This document shows, one piece after another, positions 9,719 through 17,411 of a DNA stretch of 31,970 nucleotides (position 1 is the first letter of the stretch; each line of letters begins with the position of its first letter). Source of the stretch: Scybalousia_A sp964542225 (GTDB taxonomy: Bacteria; Bacteroidota; Bacteroidia; Bacteroidales; P3); the NCBI GenBank assembly GCA_964542225.1, contig CAZITO010000012.1:1-31970 (forward strand), read 5' to 3'. The translations under genes were made by a program, and so were the position numbers. The notes beneath the pieces are model-generated. The model did not search any database and was not told the origin of the DNA. It saw nothing but the letters and a program-made list of their open reading frames with translations.

Positions 9719-10309
9719 TTATAGTCGTTTCAACGCTTGCTTTATCAAATTCTCTACACTTATCAGTTTATCTTCTTTTAATATCTTGTCCAAAGTCTTT
9801 TCCACTATGATTTTATTGAATCCTAAGGTTTGCAATGCTAATAACGCTTCTTCTCTGTTTTTATTGTTTTTCTGAATATCAATATTTATGTTTTCTGAAG
9901 AATAATCCCATTTCTTTAATTTGTCTTTTAGTTCTACTATAAGCCTTTGAGCTGTTTTGTTGCCTATGCCTTTAATAGAGTTTATGGTTTTTAAATCTTC
10001 TGAAACTATGGCGTTTACTATTTCGTCAGAGCCAAGAGAAGAAAGCATCATCCTTGCTGTGTTTGGACCTATTCCATTTACTCCTATGAGCAGTCTGAAC
10101 AATTCTCTTTCTTTCTCGTCTATAAAACCATAAAGCATTTGTGTATCCTCTCTTACTACATAATGAATAAAAATTTTCCCTTCCATCATATCCTTTAATT
10201 TTGAGTAAGAAGATAAACTTATCTCCACTTTATAGCCTACTCCGTTGCAATCCACTACCATAAAGGAAGGAGTGATTAAAGTAAATTTTCCACTTAAATA
10301 TTCGTACAT
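9719..10309 (-). CDS. ruvA: Holliday junction branch-migration protein RuvA
   Basis: RuvA binds the four-way junction as a tetramer and loads the RuvB motor. At 196 residues it has normal family length. Domain I is the N-terminal OB fold (MYEYLSGKFTLI onward, VDCNGVGYKV). Domain II has two helix-hairpin-helix motifs, at about 74-86 (IGVNGIGPNTA) and 109-125 (INSIKGIGNKTAQRL). A poorly conserved linker (about 135-150) leads to the RuvB-binding domain III (EEALLALQTLGF to the end). The ATG lies 27 bp from a TAATTTTG box, and sprA follows after 9 bp. ruvB and ruvC are not nearby, which is usual for this phylum. Confidence 0.97.
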   Translation of the reverse strand: MYEYLSGKFTLITPSFMVVDCNGVGYKVEISLSSYSKLKDMMEGKIFIHYVVREDTQMLYGFIDEKERELFRLLIGVNGIGPNTARMMLSSLGSDEIVNAIVSEDLKTINSIKGIGNKTAQRLIVELKDKLKKWDYSSENINIDIQKNNKNREEALLALQTLGFNKIIVEKTLDKILKEDKLISVENLIKQALKRL

Positions 10310-10335
10310 AAAACAAAGTATTTTTTTAGATATTG

Positions 10336-10343
10336 CAAAATTA
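10336..10343 (-). promoter_or_regulatory. -7 box for ruvA-sprA
   Basis: Read on the minus strand this is TAATTTTG, a perfect match to the Bacteroidota -7 consensus TAnnTTTG, 27 bp before the ruvA ATG. No clear -33 TTTG is seen at the right distance, so this is a partial promoter call. Confidence 0.5.
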
Positions 10344-10432
10344 CAAAAAATGTGTTATCATAGGTTAAGTTGGTTCTGCAAAATAAAAGCAGTTGAAAAA
10401 CGTTACTAATAACAAAAAATTGAGAGAAAATA

Positions 10433-11827
10433 ATGACAAAAAGATTTTATTTGTTTTTGGTTGCTTTTTCACTTATGTTTGTAGCAAATGCACAACAAAA
10501 GTATGAAATAGACTTTTACATCCACGAAATAGAGGATTCTGTTATTTACATAGGTGACTATGTTGGTGTTTCTCGGCATATTGTGGATAGTATAAAAGTG
10601 GGAAAGGACGGCTCGTTTCATTGGACTACCCAACCTTTGCCCAAAGGTATGTATATGGTCAAAGACCAAGAACAAAAAGATATGTTTTCTTTTCTGTTGA
10701 GCGATAGTCCGAAGTTTTCCATAGAAATATACAACAATGGAGAATCTTACGTAAAGGGATGTGAGGAAAACCAAGCCTATCTGCTTTATCAGGGCAAAAA
10801 CAGTACTTATCAAACGGCTATGTATTTTTATCGTATCAATGCACAAGCCGAACCTCAAAAAAAAGATTCACTTTTTGCCATTGTAGAGCCTATTATGGAT
10901 AGTTTTGCCGTGTTTCAAAAACATTTTTATGCCACATACCCAAACAACTTTGTAACCATAGTGCAAAGTAGTTTGATGCAAAACATACCCTCTTATTTTT
11001 TGGAAAACGGAAAAGTGAAAGCGGGTATGGAGAAAGAGTATGCTTATTATTATCGCAAGCATTATTGGGATAGTTTTCATTTTGAAGACAATAGAATATT
11101 GTACAGCCCTTATTTTATTAGCAAATTTAACAACTATATAACCGAAGCAACTGTTCAAAATGCCGACTCTGTTTGTGTGGCTTTGGATGATTTTATTGCA
11201 CAGGCTTTACATCGCAAAGGTGTGGAATATGCCGATTATGTATTGACGTGGTATATGAATACTTTGCCCACTATGCCGTTTTCTTTTAATGAATTGGTGT
11301 ATAAGCATATAATGGACAAGTATTCCGATTATCTGAGAGTCTTATTTACCAATTCCGAACTTGATTTGCATAAAGATTATTTGGAAAGGATTTCAAAATT
11401 TCTGCCCGGAAACACAATGCCCAACATAATAGCAACAGATGTAAATGGTAAGCCTCACAGACTTTATGAATCTACACACCGCTTTACAATACTTTACTTC
11501 TTTGCTTCTACTTGTGAAAGTTGCAAGCAAAATCTTAATATTTTGCAAGATTTGTATCGTATGAACAAAGATTATTATGATTTGGAAATTTTTTCAATAG
11601 ATGTGGAGGACGATGTAGAAATAGGTAAGGCAAGACAAAGAATGGAGCCTTATCCTTGGATAGTAACTTTTAAAAGTGTGTCCGAATTGCGTGAATATGG
11701 TTTTATTTTAGACTACACACCGGAGTTGTATGTTTTGGATAAGGATAAAAAAATATTGAATAAAACAGCAATATACGGACATATAGAAAAGGTATTGGAT
11801 GCCAATATGAATAATCAAGCAAAATAA
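10433..11827 (+). CDS. Secreted TlpA-like thiol-disulfide protein
   Basis: Protein of 464 residues with a signal peptide (MTKRFYLFLVAFSLMFVANA, cut before QQ). Residues 21-110 form a beta-rich region like DUF4369, and 120-320 a helical region like the DUF5106 type of Bacteroidota TlpA proteins. A thioredoxin fold (about 322-455) carries a CESC redox pair at C361/C364 and a likely cis-proline at P430 (DYTPELYVLD). By family it is a periplasmic disulfide reductase or isomerase, and its target cannot be told from sequence. CExC-type active sites are common in this family. It is transcribed alone, divergent from ruvA and convergent with yidC. No perfect TAnnTTTG box was found upstream. Confidence 0.85.
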   Translation: MTKRFYLFLVAFSLMFVANAQQKYEIDFYIHEIEDSVIYIGDYVGVSRHIVDSIKVGKDGSFHWTTQPLPKGMYMVKDQEQKDMFSFLLSDSPKFSIEIYNNGESYVKGCEENQAYLLYQGKNSTYQTAMYFYRINAQAEPQKKDSLFAIVEPIMDSFAVFQKHFYATYPNNFVTIVQSSLMQNIPSYFLENGKVKAGMEKEYAYYYRKHYWDSFHFEDNRILYSPYFISKFNNYITEATVQNADSVCVALDDFIAQALHRKGVEYADYVLTWYMNTLPTMPFSFNELVYKHIMDKYSDYLRVLFTNSELDLHKDYLERISKFLPGNTMPNIIATDVNGKPHRLYESTHRFTILYFFASTCESCKQNLNILQDLYRMNKDYYDLEIFSIDVEDDVEIGKARQRMEPYPWIVTFKSVSELREYGFILDYTPELYVLDKDKKILNKTAIYGHIEKVLDANMNNQAK

Positions 11828-11847
11828 GTATTTGTATAAAAAATAAG

Positions 11848-11879
11848 AAGGCTGACAAATATAATTATTCGTCAGCCTT
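11848..11879. terminator. Bidirectional terminator between the TlpA-like gene and yidC
   Basis: A 9-bp GC-containing stem, AAGGCTGAC with GTCAGCCTT, surrounds a 14-base loop. It is followed by TCTTTTT on the plus strand and by a T-rich tract on the minus strand. It sits between the two convergent genes. Confidence 0.88.
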
Positions 11880-11905
11880 TCTTTTTATATGAGAAAAAAT
11901 ACAGA

Positions 11906-13897
11906 TTATCGTCTTCTTTGATTTTTTGCTCTTTCTTCCATAAGTTTGCGGTTTTGTTTTTCAAGATTTTCCATGCGTTGTTGCCATTTTGATTTTTTCA
12001 TAGGCTTCTTTGCATTTTGTTGCAAGCGTTCCAAAACCTTCTTCTCGTCTATTGTTTTTCTTATGATATACATCTGCAAAACGGAAATCAAAAGAGAAAT
12101 CAAATAATAATAGTTTAATGCGGCAGAAAAATTATTCAAAATGAACAGCATAAAAATAGGCATACCATACATCATAAATTTCATACCCGGCATAGTATTA
12201 TTTTGACTCTGTTGATTCATTGTCATTTTGGTATAAAGAAGTTGGGCAATTGTCATCAAAAGACAAAACAAAGAAATATGGCTGCCATAAAAAGGTATAT
12301 TGAAAGGTAAATCCAAAATACTATCGTATGTTGAAAGGTCATCTGCCCACAAAAAAGACTGTTGCCTCAACTCCACAGAGGAAGGGAAAAACCTAAACAT
12401 AGCCACAAGTATAGGAAACTGCAACAACATAGGCAAACAACCGGACATAGGGTTAATACCGGCACGTTTATAGAGTTGCATGGTGGCTTGTTGTTTCTGC
12501 ATTGCTTGGTCTTGTTTTGGGTATTTTTCGTTGATTTTTTGTATTTCAGGTTGCAAAACTTTCATTTTTGCCGTAGAGGAAAAAGATTTGTAAGCCAAAG
12601 GAAACAAAACTATTTTCACCAACAAAGTCAATATAAGAATTATCAAGCCCATGTGCAGATTAAAACCCTGCAGGAAGTCAAACACAGGTATGATAACAAA
12701 TCTATTCACCCATTGCAAAAGGAAAAAGCCCCATCCCAAAGGTATGGTTTTTTCCAAATCTATATCGTAGGTTTTGAATATTTTATATTTGTTTGGACCA
12801 AAGAAAAAGTCCATATCATACTCTGTGTAGGCCTTATCGTTGGAATATTTGAAGTCTATCAGTGAGTGCATATTTCTCACATTGGTGGAGGAAGTGTCGG
12901 TATTGGTTACCATTGTAGCCGAGTTGAAATCGGTGGCAGAGTTCTTTGCCATAAGCACGGTAGAGAAAAATTGTTGCTTGTAGGAAATCCACCTGATAGG
13001 AATACTACTGCTCTCGGTTACAGAATCATCTCTGCCTTGCTCTTTCAAATACTCCACCTCATCGTCCAACATATAATATATGGAGGAATTTTGAGTCTCT
13101 ATCTTTTTATCCTTTTCTTTCAGACACAAAGGAGAATTCCATTCAAATTCCAAACTGCCCTCATCGGTTACAACATCTTGCATATTGTTGAGAATTATCT
13201 TGTAACCTATACGATAGTCATCTCCTCGCAAAGTATAGCGATATTCCAAATATTGTTTGTTGTTTTTTATAAAATCATTGTTGGATATATTGAGAGTATC
13301 GGGTTTGTTTGGTATCAATCGTAGGGAAACAATTAAAGAATCTTTGCCACTGACCTTTAAAGGTGTTTTTGAATCATATAATTTATTGTTTACAAAAACT
13401 TTAAAATTCAAATCCTCTGTATTTACCACAGTAGAGCCCAAGGTCAGATGTAACCCGTATTTATTGCCTTCACTGGTAAAGAATCTTACTTGATGTTTTT
13501 TGTCGTAAGCAACGTAATCTTTCAGCGTTACTTGGGAAATCATACCTCCTTTGGTGCTGATATCGGCTTTGAAAACATCATTTTCCAATACAATGTTTTC
13601 ACTTTTTTCATTAACGCAATAAGAAAAAACAGAATATTTTTCCGTTATTATCTTGTTGAGTTCCATTTTTGCCGAATCATTCTCATTTGCTATGGCTCTC
13701 AAAGAGTCTATTTCTGTTTGCTCCGTATTGGCAAGGAGTTTTGTATTTCTTTCTGTGGCTTGTTTCTGAATTTTTGCAATAGAGTCTTGATAACGTTTTT
13801 GTGCTTGTTTTTGCTCTTCGCTCGGACGGTTAAGTAAACTAAAAACCACGAAAACCAAACATATTAACACCAGACCTATTATAGATTTCTTGTCCAT
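11906..13897 (-). CDS. yidC: Membrane protein insertase YidC
   Basis: Inner-membrane insertase of 663 residues, normal for the long Bacteroidota form. An N-terminal membrane anchor (about 5-23) is followed by a large periplasmic beta domain (about 60-370). The conserved C-terminal insertase core starts near residue 390 (WVNRFVIIPVFDFLQGF, MGLIILILTLLVKIVLFPL) and contains the cytoplasmic helical loop (SFSSTAKMKVLQPEIQKI) and the helices through NYYYLISLLISVLQMYII. The last ~35 residues are highly basic (KKSKWQQRMENLEKQ to RRR), a tail expected to contact ribosomes. A TATCTTTG promoter box lies 31 bp upstream of the ATG. panB lies upstream on the same strand, 101 bp away, so yidC probably has its own promoter. 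Confidence 0.97.
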   Translation of the reverse strand: MDKKSIIGLVLICLVFVVFSLLNRPSEEQKQAQKRYQDSIAKIQKQATERNTKLLANTEQTEIDSLRAIANENDSAKMELNKIITEKYSVFSYCVNEKSENIVLENDVFKADISTKGGMISQVTLKDYVAYDKKHQVRFFTSEGNKYGLHLTLGSTVVNTEDLNFKVFVNNKLYDSKTPLKVSGKDSLIVSLRLIPNKPDTLNISNNDFIKNNKQYLEYRYTLRGDDYRIGYKIILNNMQDVVTDEGSLEFEWNSPLCLKEKDKKIETQNSSIYYMLDDEVEYLKEQGRDDSVTESSSIPIRWISYKQQFFSTVLMAKNSATDFNSATMVTNTDTSSTNVRNMHSLIDFKYSNDKAYTEYDMDFFFGPNKYKIFKTYDIDLEKTIPLGWGFFLLQWVNRFVIIPVFDFLQGFNLHMGLIILILTLLVKIVLFPLAYKSFSSTAKMKVLQPEIQKINEKYPKQDQAMQKQQATMQLYKRAGINPMSGCLPMLLQFPILVAMFRFFPSSVELRQQSFLWADDLSTYDSILDLPFNIPFYGSHISLFCLLMTIAQLLYTKMTMNQQSQNNTMPGMKFMMYGMPIFMLFILNNFSAALNYYYLISLLISVLQMYIIRKTIDEKKVLERLQQNAKKPMKKSKWQQRMENLEKQNRKLMEERAKNQRRR

Positions 13898-13928
13898 TTA
13901 GTATGATTTTTTTATTTTTTTAAAGTTG

Positions 13929-13936
13929 CAAAGATA
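13929..13936 (-). promoter_or_regulatory. -7 box for yidC
   Basis: Minus-strand TATCTTTG is a perfect TAnnTTTG match 31 bp from the yidC ATG. The -33 element is weak (a CTTT about 17-20 bp upstream). Confidence 0.5.
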
Positions 13937-13998
13937 ATGCTTTTCCTCTAATAAAGCCTTATTTTACGAAGGTAAATTTTGGGAAAAGCGGTTTTTTG

Positions 13999-14820
13999 TC
14001 AGTATTGTTCGTTTTCGTTAGGAAAGTTACCTGACTTTACATCTGCGGAATATTGTTTTACGGCTGAGCATATTTCATTTCCCAAAGACATATATCTTCT
14101 TAAAAAACGTGGTGAAAAATCCTGTGTTATTCCCAACATATCGTGCAGAACAAGCACTTGACCATCCGTATATTTTCCTGCTCCTATGCCTATGGTTGGA
14201 ATGGTCAATTCATCGCTTATTTGTTTTGCCAATAGAGCTGGAATTTTTTCCAAAACTATAGCAAAGCAACCTGCTTGTTCCAAGGCTTTGGCATCGGCAA
14301 TAATTTTTTCTGCCTCATTTTCTTTTGTAGCTCTGACTGTATAGGTACCAAACTTGTTAATGCTTTGGGGAGTAAGCCCCAAATGCCCCATAACGGGAAT
14401 ACCCGCTGAAAGTATTCTGTTTACACTTTCCAAAATTTCTTGTCCTCCTTCAAGTTTGATAGCGTTTGCTGCGGTTTCTTTCATTATTCTTATAGCGGAG
14501 GAGAGAGCCATTTTGCTATTTCCCTGATAAGAACCAAAAGGCATATCCACAGTTACCATAGCACGCGATACTCCTCTTACCACAGAGGCTGCATGGTATA
14601 TCATTTCATCCAAAGTAATTGGCAATGTGGTCTCATATCCGGCCATAACATTTGCAGCACTGTCTCCCACAAGAATAACATCTATATTTGCTGCATCCAC
14701 AAGTTTTGCCATAGAATAATCATAGGCGGTTATCATTGATATTTTTTCACCTTTCAAGGTCATGTTACCCAAAGTATGAACGGTAACTTTTTTTAAAGTA
14801 TTTTGTTTTGCTACAGACAT
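13999..14820 (-). CDS. panB: 3-methyl-2-oxobutanoate hydroxymethyltransferase PanB
   Basis: First committed enzyme of pantothenate (CoA) synthesis: it transfers a hydroxymethyl group from methylene-tetrahydrofolate to 2-oxoisovalerate. At 273 residues it has the family's TIM-barrel motifs: ITAYDYSMA, VGDS (metal ligand), VTVDMPFGSYQ (second metal-binding region), IKLEGG, VMGHLGLTPQS, the catalytic-glutamate segment VLEKIP, and IGIGAG followed by DGQVLVLHD. A longer reading frame reaches a TTG at 14850. I chose the ATG at 14820 because a TACTTTTG promoter box at 14855-14862 would start transcription at about the TTG, and because KKVTVHTLGNM near the N-terminus fits the family. panC and panD are not nearby. 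Confidence 0.95.
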   Translation of the reverse strand: MSVAKQNTLKKVTVHTLGNMTLKGEKISMITAYDYSMAKLVDAANIDVILVGDSAANVMAGYETTLPITLDEMIYHAASVVRGVSRAMVTVDMPFGSYQGNSKMALSSAIRIMKETAANAIKLEGGQEILESVNRILSAGIPVMGHLGLTPQSINKFGTYTVRATKENEAEKIIADAKALEQAGCFAIVLEKIPALLAKQISDELTIPTIGIGAGKYTDGQVLVLHDMLGITQDFSPRFLRRYMSLGNEICSAVKQYSADVKSGNFPNENEQY

Positions 14821-14854
14821 AAAATTGTTCCCAATATTATAAAAATACAAGTTG

Positions 14855-14862
14855 CAAAAGTA
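14855..14862 (-). promoter_or_regulatory. -7 box for panB
   Basis: Minus-strand TACTTTTG matches TAnnTTTG perfectly. A start site about 7 bases downstream gives a ~28-base leader before the ATG at 14820 and rules out the upstream TTG start. Confidence 0.6.
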
Positions 14863-15000
14863 TAAATTTTTAATAAAAGCGAGTGTAATGTTGTAATAAA
14901 ATATATTTTTTGCTTTTTTTTTACCTATCTGAAAGAGGTAAAAAACAGCAAAATCGGTTTACTGAAAATCAATAAGTTACAAAATAAATTTTTGCACGCG

Positions 15001-15032
15001 TTTGGTCAGGTCATAGAATCTTCGTAACTTTG
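15001..15032 (+). promoter_or_regulatory. Strong promoter with no gene directly downstream
   Basis: TTTG at 15001-15004, exactly 20 bp, then TAACTTTG at 15025-15032 match the Bacteroidota consensus fully. Transcription would start near 15039, 556 bp before ackA, and run through the 21-bp palindromes and repeat copy B. It therefore drives either a non-coding RNA or a very long ackA leader. Confidence 0.6.
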
Positions 15033-15102
15033 CATAGAGAAATACCCCTATCACAAAAATCCCAATTTTTATCCTTGTAACTATTTGATAATCAGTAAAA
15101 AC

Positions 15103-15165
15103 GAAACGGCGTTTTATTTTATCGAATCGCCGATTCGTCGAAATGAAACGCCGATTCATTTTCAT
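15103..15165 (+). repeat. Three tandem 21-bp palindromic units
   Basis: Units start at 15103, 15124 and 15145. Each opens with a 13-base palindrome in 5-3-5 layout: GAAAC-GGC-GTTTT (one G-T pair), GAATC-GCC-GATTC (perfect, extendable by one C-G pair) and GAAAC-GCC-GATTC (one mismatch). The spacer is AT-rich. This GC-containing island stands out in an AT-rich region. On the minus strand the 21-bp step gives a heptad pattern (NRRFIST, NRRFDKI, KRRFVFT) in a 62-codon frame, which I regard as a shadow. Confidence 0.7.
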
Positions 15166-15203
15166 AAAACGGGCAAAGAAAAAATTTTTTCTTCAAAAAA
15201 CCG

Positions 15204-15470
15204 CTCGAAAATGCTGAAAATGACCATTTTTGCCCGATTTTGACCCTTCGAAAAAGGTTAAGTAATTGATTATCAATTGTAGCACCCTTATTTTTGACTT
15301 ATAAATGGCTATCAATTAAATTTCAGGCACAGCCTGTTTTATAAGGGCAAAGCCACTACTTTTCGGCTCTTTCTCAGCCTGTTTTCCGTAGGGCAAAGCC
15401 TTTATTTTCTTATGTTTTTTTTATGGGTTAAAATAGGTTGTAATAAGTTAGCGTAGGTTAGAATAAGGGC
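15204..15470 (+). repeat. Composite intergenic repeat, copy B
   Basis: This aligns by eye with the reverse complement of 31690-31970 and, from about 15305, with copy A at 1-180. Shared blocks include TCGAAAATGCTGAAAA, ACCCTTCGAAAAAGG, GTAGCACCCTTATTTTT, ATCAATTAAATTT, CAGCCTGTTTTATAAGGGC and the 10-bp array. Inside is a palindrome module at 15324-15354: CAGGC-ACA-GCCTG followed by TTTTATAAGGGCAAAGCC. The 10-bp units run from 15425 to 15464 without a gap. Confidence 0.8.
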
Positions 15471-15483
15471 AAAAATATATAAA

Positions 15484-15498
15484 ACAGTCTATGGCTGT
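15484..15498. repeat. 6-3-6 hairpin with a G-U pair
   Basis: ACAGTC-TAT-GGCTGT would pair fully in plus-strand RNA with one U-G wobble. On the minus strand it is followed by TTTTATATA, like the palindrome modules, but with a degraded trailer. Confidence 0.5.
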
Positions 15499-15594
15499 CA
15501 ATATATTTTTATCTTTTCTTAAATAATAATTTTTGCTTTGTTGCGTTGATAAACTGAGTTTTCTTTTAATCTTAAAAAATAAATATCATTTATA

Positions 15595-16797
15595 ATGAAA
15601 ATACTTGTTTTAAATTGTGGCAGTTCGTCAATTAAATATCAATTAATAGATATTAAAAATGACGATGAATCAGAATTATTAGCCAAAGGTCTTTTGGAAA
15701 GAGTCGGTTCTGAAAACGGAGAATTTACACACAAGGCAAACGGAGAAAAACATTATGAACAATTGCCTATTGCTGACCATAAGGCAGGAATAAACATTGT
15801 TTTGAAAGCACTTGTTGATAATAAACTTGGGGTTATCAAATCCATAGACGAAATAGAAGCCTGTGGACACAGAGTAGCACATGGTGGAGAAAAATTTACG
15901 ACAAGTGTTCTTGTAAACCAAGAGGTTAAGGACAATATTAGAAAACTTATTCCTTTGGCTCCGTTGCACACTCCGGGCAATCTTGCGGGTATAGAGGCTA
16001 TGGAGAGTTTGCTTCCGGGTAAGCCTCAGGTTGCGGTTTTTGATACTGCTTTTCATCACACAATGCCAAAAGAGGCTTTCCTTTATGGTATTCCATACGA
16101 ATATTATGAAAAGGATAAAATACGTCGCTATGGTTTTCACGGCACATCTCATCGTTATGTTGCTCCAAAGGCAGCCAAAATGGTGGGTATGGATATAAAT
16201 AACAGCAAAATTATTTCTTGTCATTTGGGTAGCGGTGCTTCTGTATGTGCCGTAAAAAATGGTAAGAGTATAGATACCTCTATGGGCTTTACTCCTTTGG
16301 AGGGTTTGGTTATGGGAACAAGATGCGGTGATTTGGATGTCGGAGTGGTCCTTTACATAGCACAAAAAGAGGGTTGGAATTACGAGCAAGTCAACAATTT
16401 CCTAAATAAGCAATGTGGCTTAAAAGGACTTACAGGCGGTCTTGTGGATATGAGAGATATAATGGCTGCAAAGCGAGAAGGCAAAGAAAGAGAGGGTAAT
16501 GCTTTTGATGTTTTTGCTTACAGGGTAAAAAAATATATAGGAGCCTATGCGGCAGCAATGAACGGAGTGGATATTATTTTATTTACCGGCGGTATAGGAG
16601 AAAATGCTTGGTGGCAAAGACAAGAGATTTGCAATGGTTTGGACTATTTGGGCGCTCATATAGACAGAGAAGTTAATGAACAAACAGCAGGTAAAGATGG
16701 TATAATATCAACATCGGAAAGCAAAGTGAAAATACTTTCTGTAACTACAGATGAAGAGTACGTTATTGCAAAAGATACCTACGAACTTGCAAAATAA
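15595..16797 (+). CDS. ackA: Acetate kinase
   Basis: Cytoplasmic enzyme making ATP and acetate from acetyl phosphate and ADP, the last step of acetate fermentation. Normal length (400 residues). Family residues are present: N7 in VLNCGSSSIK, R93 in GHRVAHGG, D150 in VFDTAFH, H182 in YGFHGTSH, R243 in GTRCGDLD, the GGIGEN nucleotide-binding segment, and the C-terminal glutamate in TTDEEYVIA. The usual phosphate acetyltransferase gene (pta) is not adjacent. The next gene starts on the base after this stop codon (TAA then ATG). No perfect promoter box lies within 95 bp upstream, so transcription may begin at the distant 15001-15032 promoter. Confidence 0.97.
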   Translation: MKILVLNCGSSSIKYQLIDIKNDDESELLAKGLLERVGSENGEFTHKANGEKHYEQLPIADHKAGINIVLKALVDNKLGVIKSIDEIEACGHRVAHGGEKFTTSVLVNQEVKDNIRKLIPLAPLHTPGNLAGIEAMESLLPGKPQVAVFDTAFHHTMPKEAFLYGIPYEYYEKDKIRRYGFHGTSHRYVAPKAAKMVGMDINNSKIISCHLGSGASVCAVKNGKSIDTSMGFTPLEGLVMGTRCGDLDVGVVLYIAQKEGWNYEQVNNFLNKQCGLKGLTGGLVDMRDIMAAKREGKEREGNAFDVFAYRVKKYIGAYAAAMNGVDIILFTGGIGENAWWQRQEICNGLDYLGAHIDREVNEQTAGKDGIISTSESKVKILSVTTDEEYVIAKDTYELAK

Positions 16798-17349
16798 ATG
16801 AAAATAATAGGTAAAATAATTCTTAAACTTGGCGGTTTTCATCTCCAATCTTCTTTTAGTGAGGAGATGAAAAACGCTGTTATCATAGAAGCCCCTCATA
16901 CAAGTATGTGGGACTTTGTATGGGGAAGAGCAGGGCTTTGGGCTTTGGGTGTAAAGTGTCATTTTCTCATTAAAAAGGAATTGTTTTTCTTTCCGCTCAA
17001 TTTTATTTTGAGAGGTTTGGGTGCGGTGCCTGTGAATAGAGGTAAAGACGGTAAGGGCTTTTTTGACGAAATAGTAAAACAGTTGCAAACGAAAAAGAAC
17101 TTTTCTTTAGTACTTACTCCCGAGGGCACTCGAAAAGCAAACCCGAATTGGAAAAAAGGCTTTTACTTTATCGCCCAACAAAGTGAAAAGCCTATATTTT
17201 TGGCTTGGATAGATTATAAAAAAAAGACTTGTGGAGTAAATAAAGAAAATAAGATTATTCCATCAGGCAATTACAACGAAGATTTTCAACAGATAAGAGC
17301 ATTTTACAAAAATATTAATGCCAAACATCCAGAAAACTTCAAAGTTTAA
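16798..17349 (+). CDS. PlsC-like acyltransferase
   Basis: Protein of 183 residues of the lysophosphatidate-acyltransferase-like (LPLAT) superfamily, which transfers acyl chains to glycerolipid-type acceptors at the inner membrane. The HX4D catalytic motif is at H34-D39 (APHTSMWDF), a GLGAVPVNR segment at about 73-81, and EGTR at 109-112. It is shorter than classical PlsC (about 240) and lacks a clear N-terminal membrane helix, like a compact Bacteroidota subgroup whose acceptor is not known to me. It directly abuts ackA, suggesting coupled translation. It could be a glycerophospholipid or another lipid acyltransferase; sequence alone does not decide. Confidence 0.85.
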   Translation: MKIIGKIILKLGGFHLQSSFSEEMKNAVIIEAPHTSMWDFVWGRAGLWALGVKCHFLIKKELFFFPLNFILRGLGAVPVNRGKDGKGFFDEIVKQLQTKKNFSLVLTPEGTRKANPNWKKGFYFIAQQSEKPIFLAWIDYKKKTCGVNKENKIIPSGNYNEDFQQIRAFYKNINAKHPENFKV

Positions 17350-17355
17350 AAAAAG

Positions 17356-17381
17356 CTATAATTTTATTTTGGGAATTATAG
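17356..17381 (+). terminator. AT-rich hairpin between the acyltransferase and upxY-like genes
   Basis: The 8-bp stem CTATAATT with AATTATAG surrounds a 10-base loop. It has no T-run after it, so it is at best a weak terminator or attenuator in front of the upxY-like gene. Confidence 0.3.
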
Positions 17382-17411
17382 TAACATATAAAAGGTGTGG
17401 TTAAAACAATT

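Larger units (their letters stand above)
14863..15594. other. 732-bp non-coding region between panB and ackA
   Basis: No convincing gene. In order it holds: an AT-rich 10-bp hairpin (14917-14945) with T and A tracts in its arms; a full TTTG-N20-TAACTTTG promoter pointing right (15001-15032); three 21-bp palindromic units (15103-15165); composite repeat copy B (about 15204-15470) with its 10-bp array; and a GU-containing hairpin (15484-15498). The last 95 bases before ackA are AT-rich with only imperfect promoter boxes (TATCTTTT at 15510, TAATTTTTG at 15527). Confidence 0.7.

Noticed and set aside
14821..14850. TTG start extending PanB by 10 residues
   Set aside because: The -7 box at 14855-14862 puts the transcript start at about the TTG, and the family N-terminus fits the ATG at 14820.
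14917..14945. Terminator from the 10-bp hairpin with T and A tracts
   Set aside because: It lies between divergent promoters with no gene ending nearby; the stem is mostly A-T and may be chance in this composition.
14977..15165. 62-codon minus-strand frame with a heptad NRRF pattern
   Set aside because: The heptad follows mechanically from the 21-bp DNA palindrome units, the rest is compositionally random, and no promoter box or family match was seen.
15305..15470. Insertion sequence or MITE
   Set aside because: There is no transposase, no terminal inverted repeats and no target-site duplication that I can see around any of the three copies.
17397..17411. GTG start extending the UpxY-like protein by 5 residues
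   Set aside because: The ATG at 17412 places the NGN domain at the usual distance, and nothing favours the GTG.
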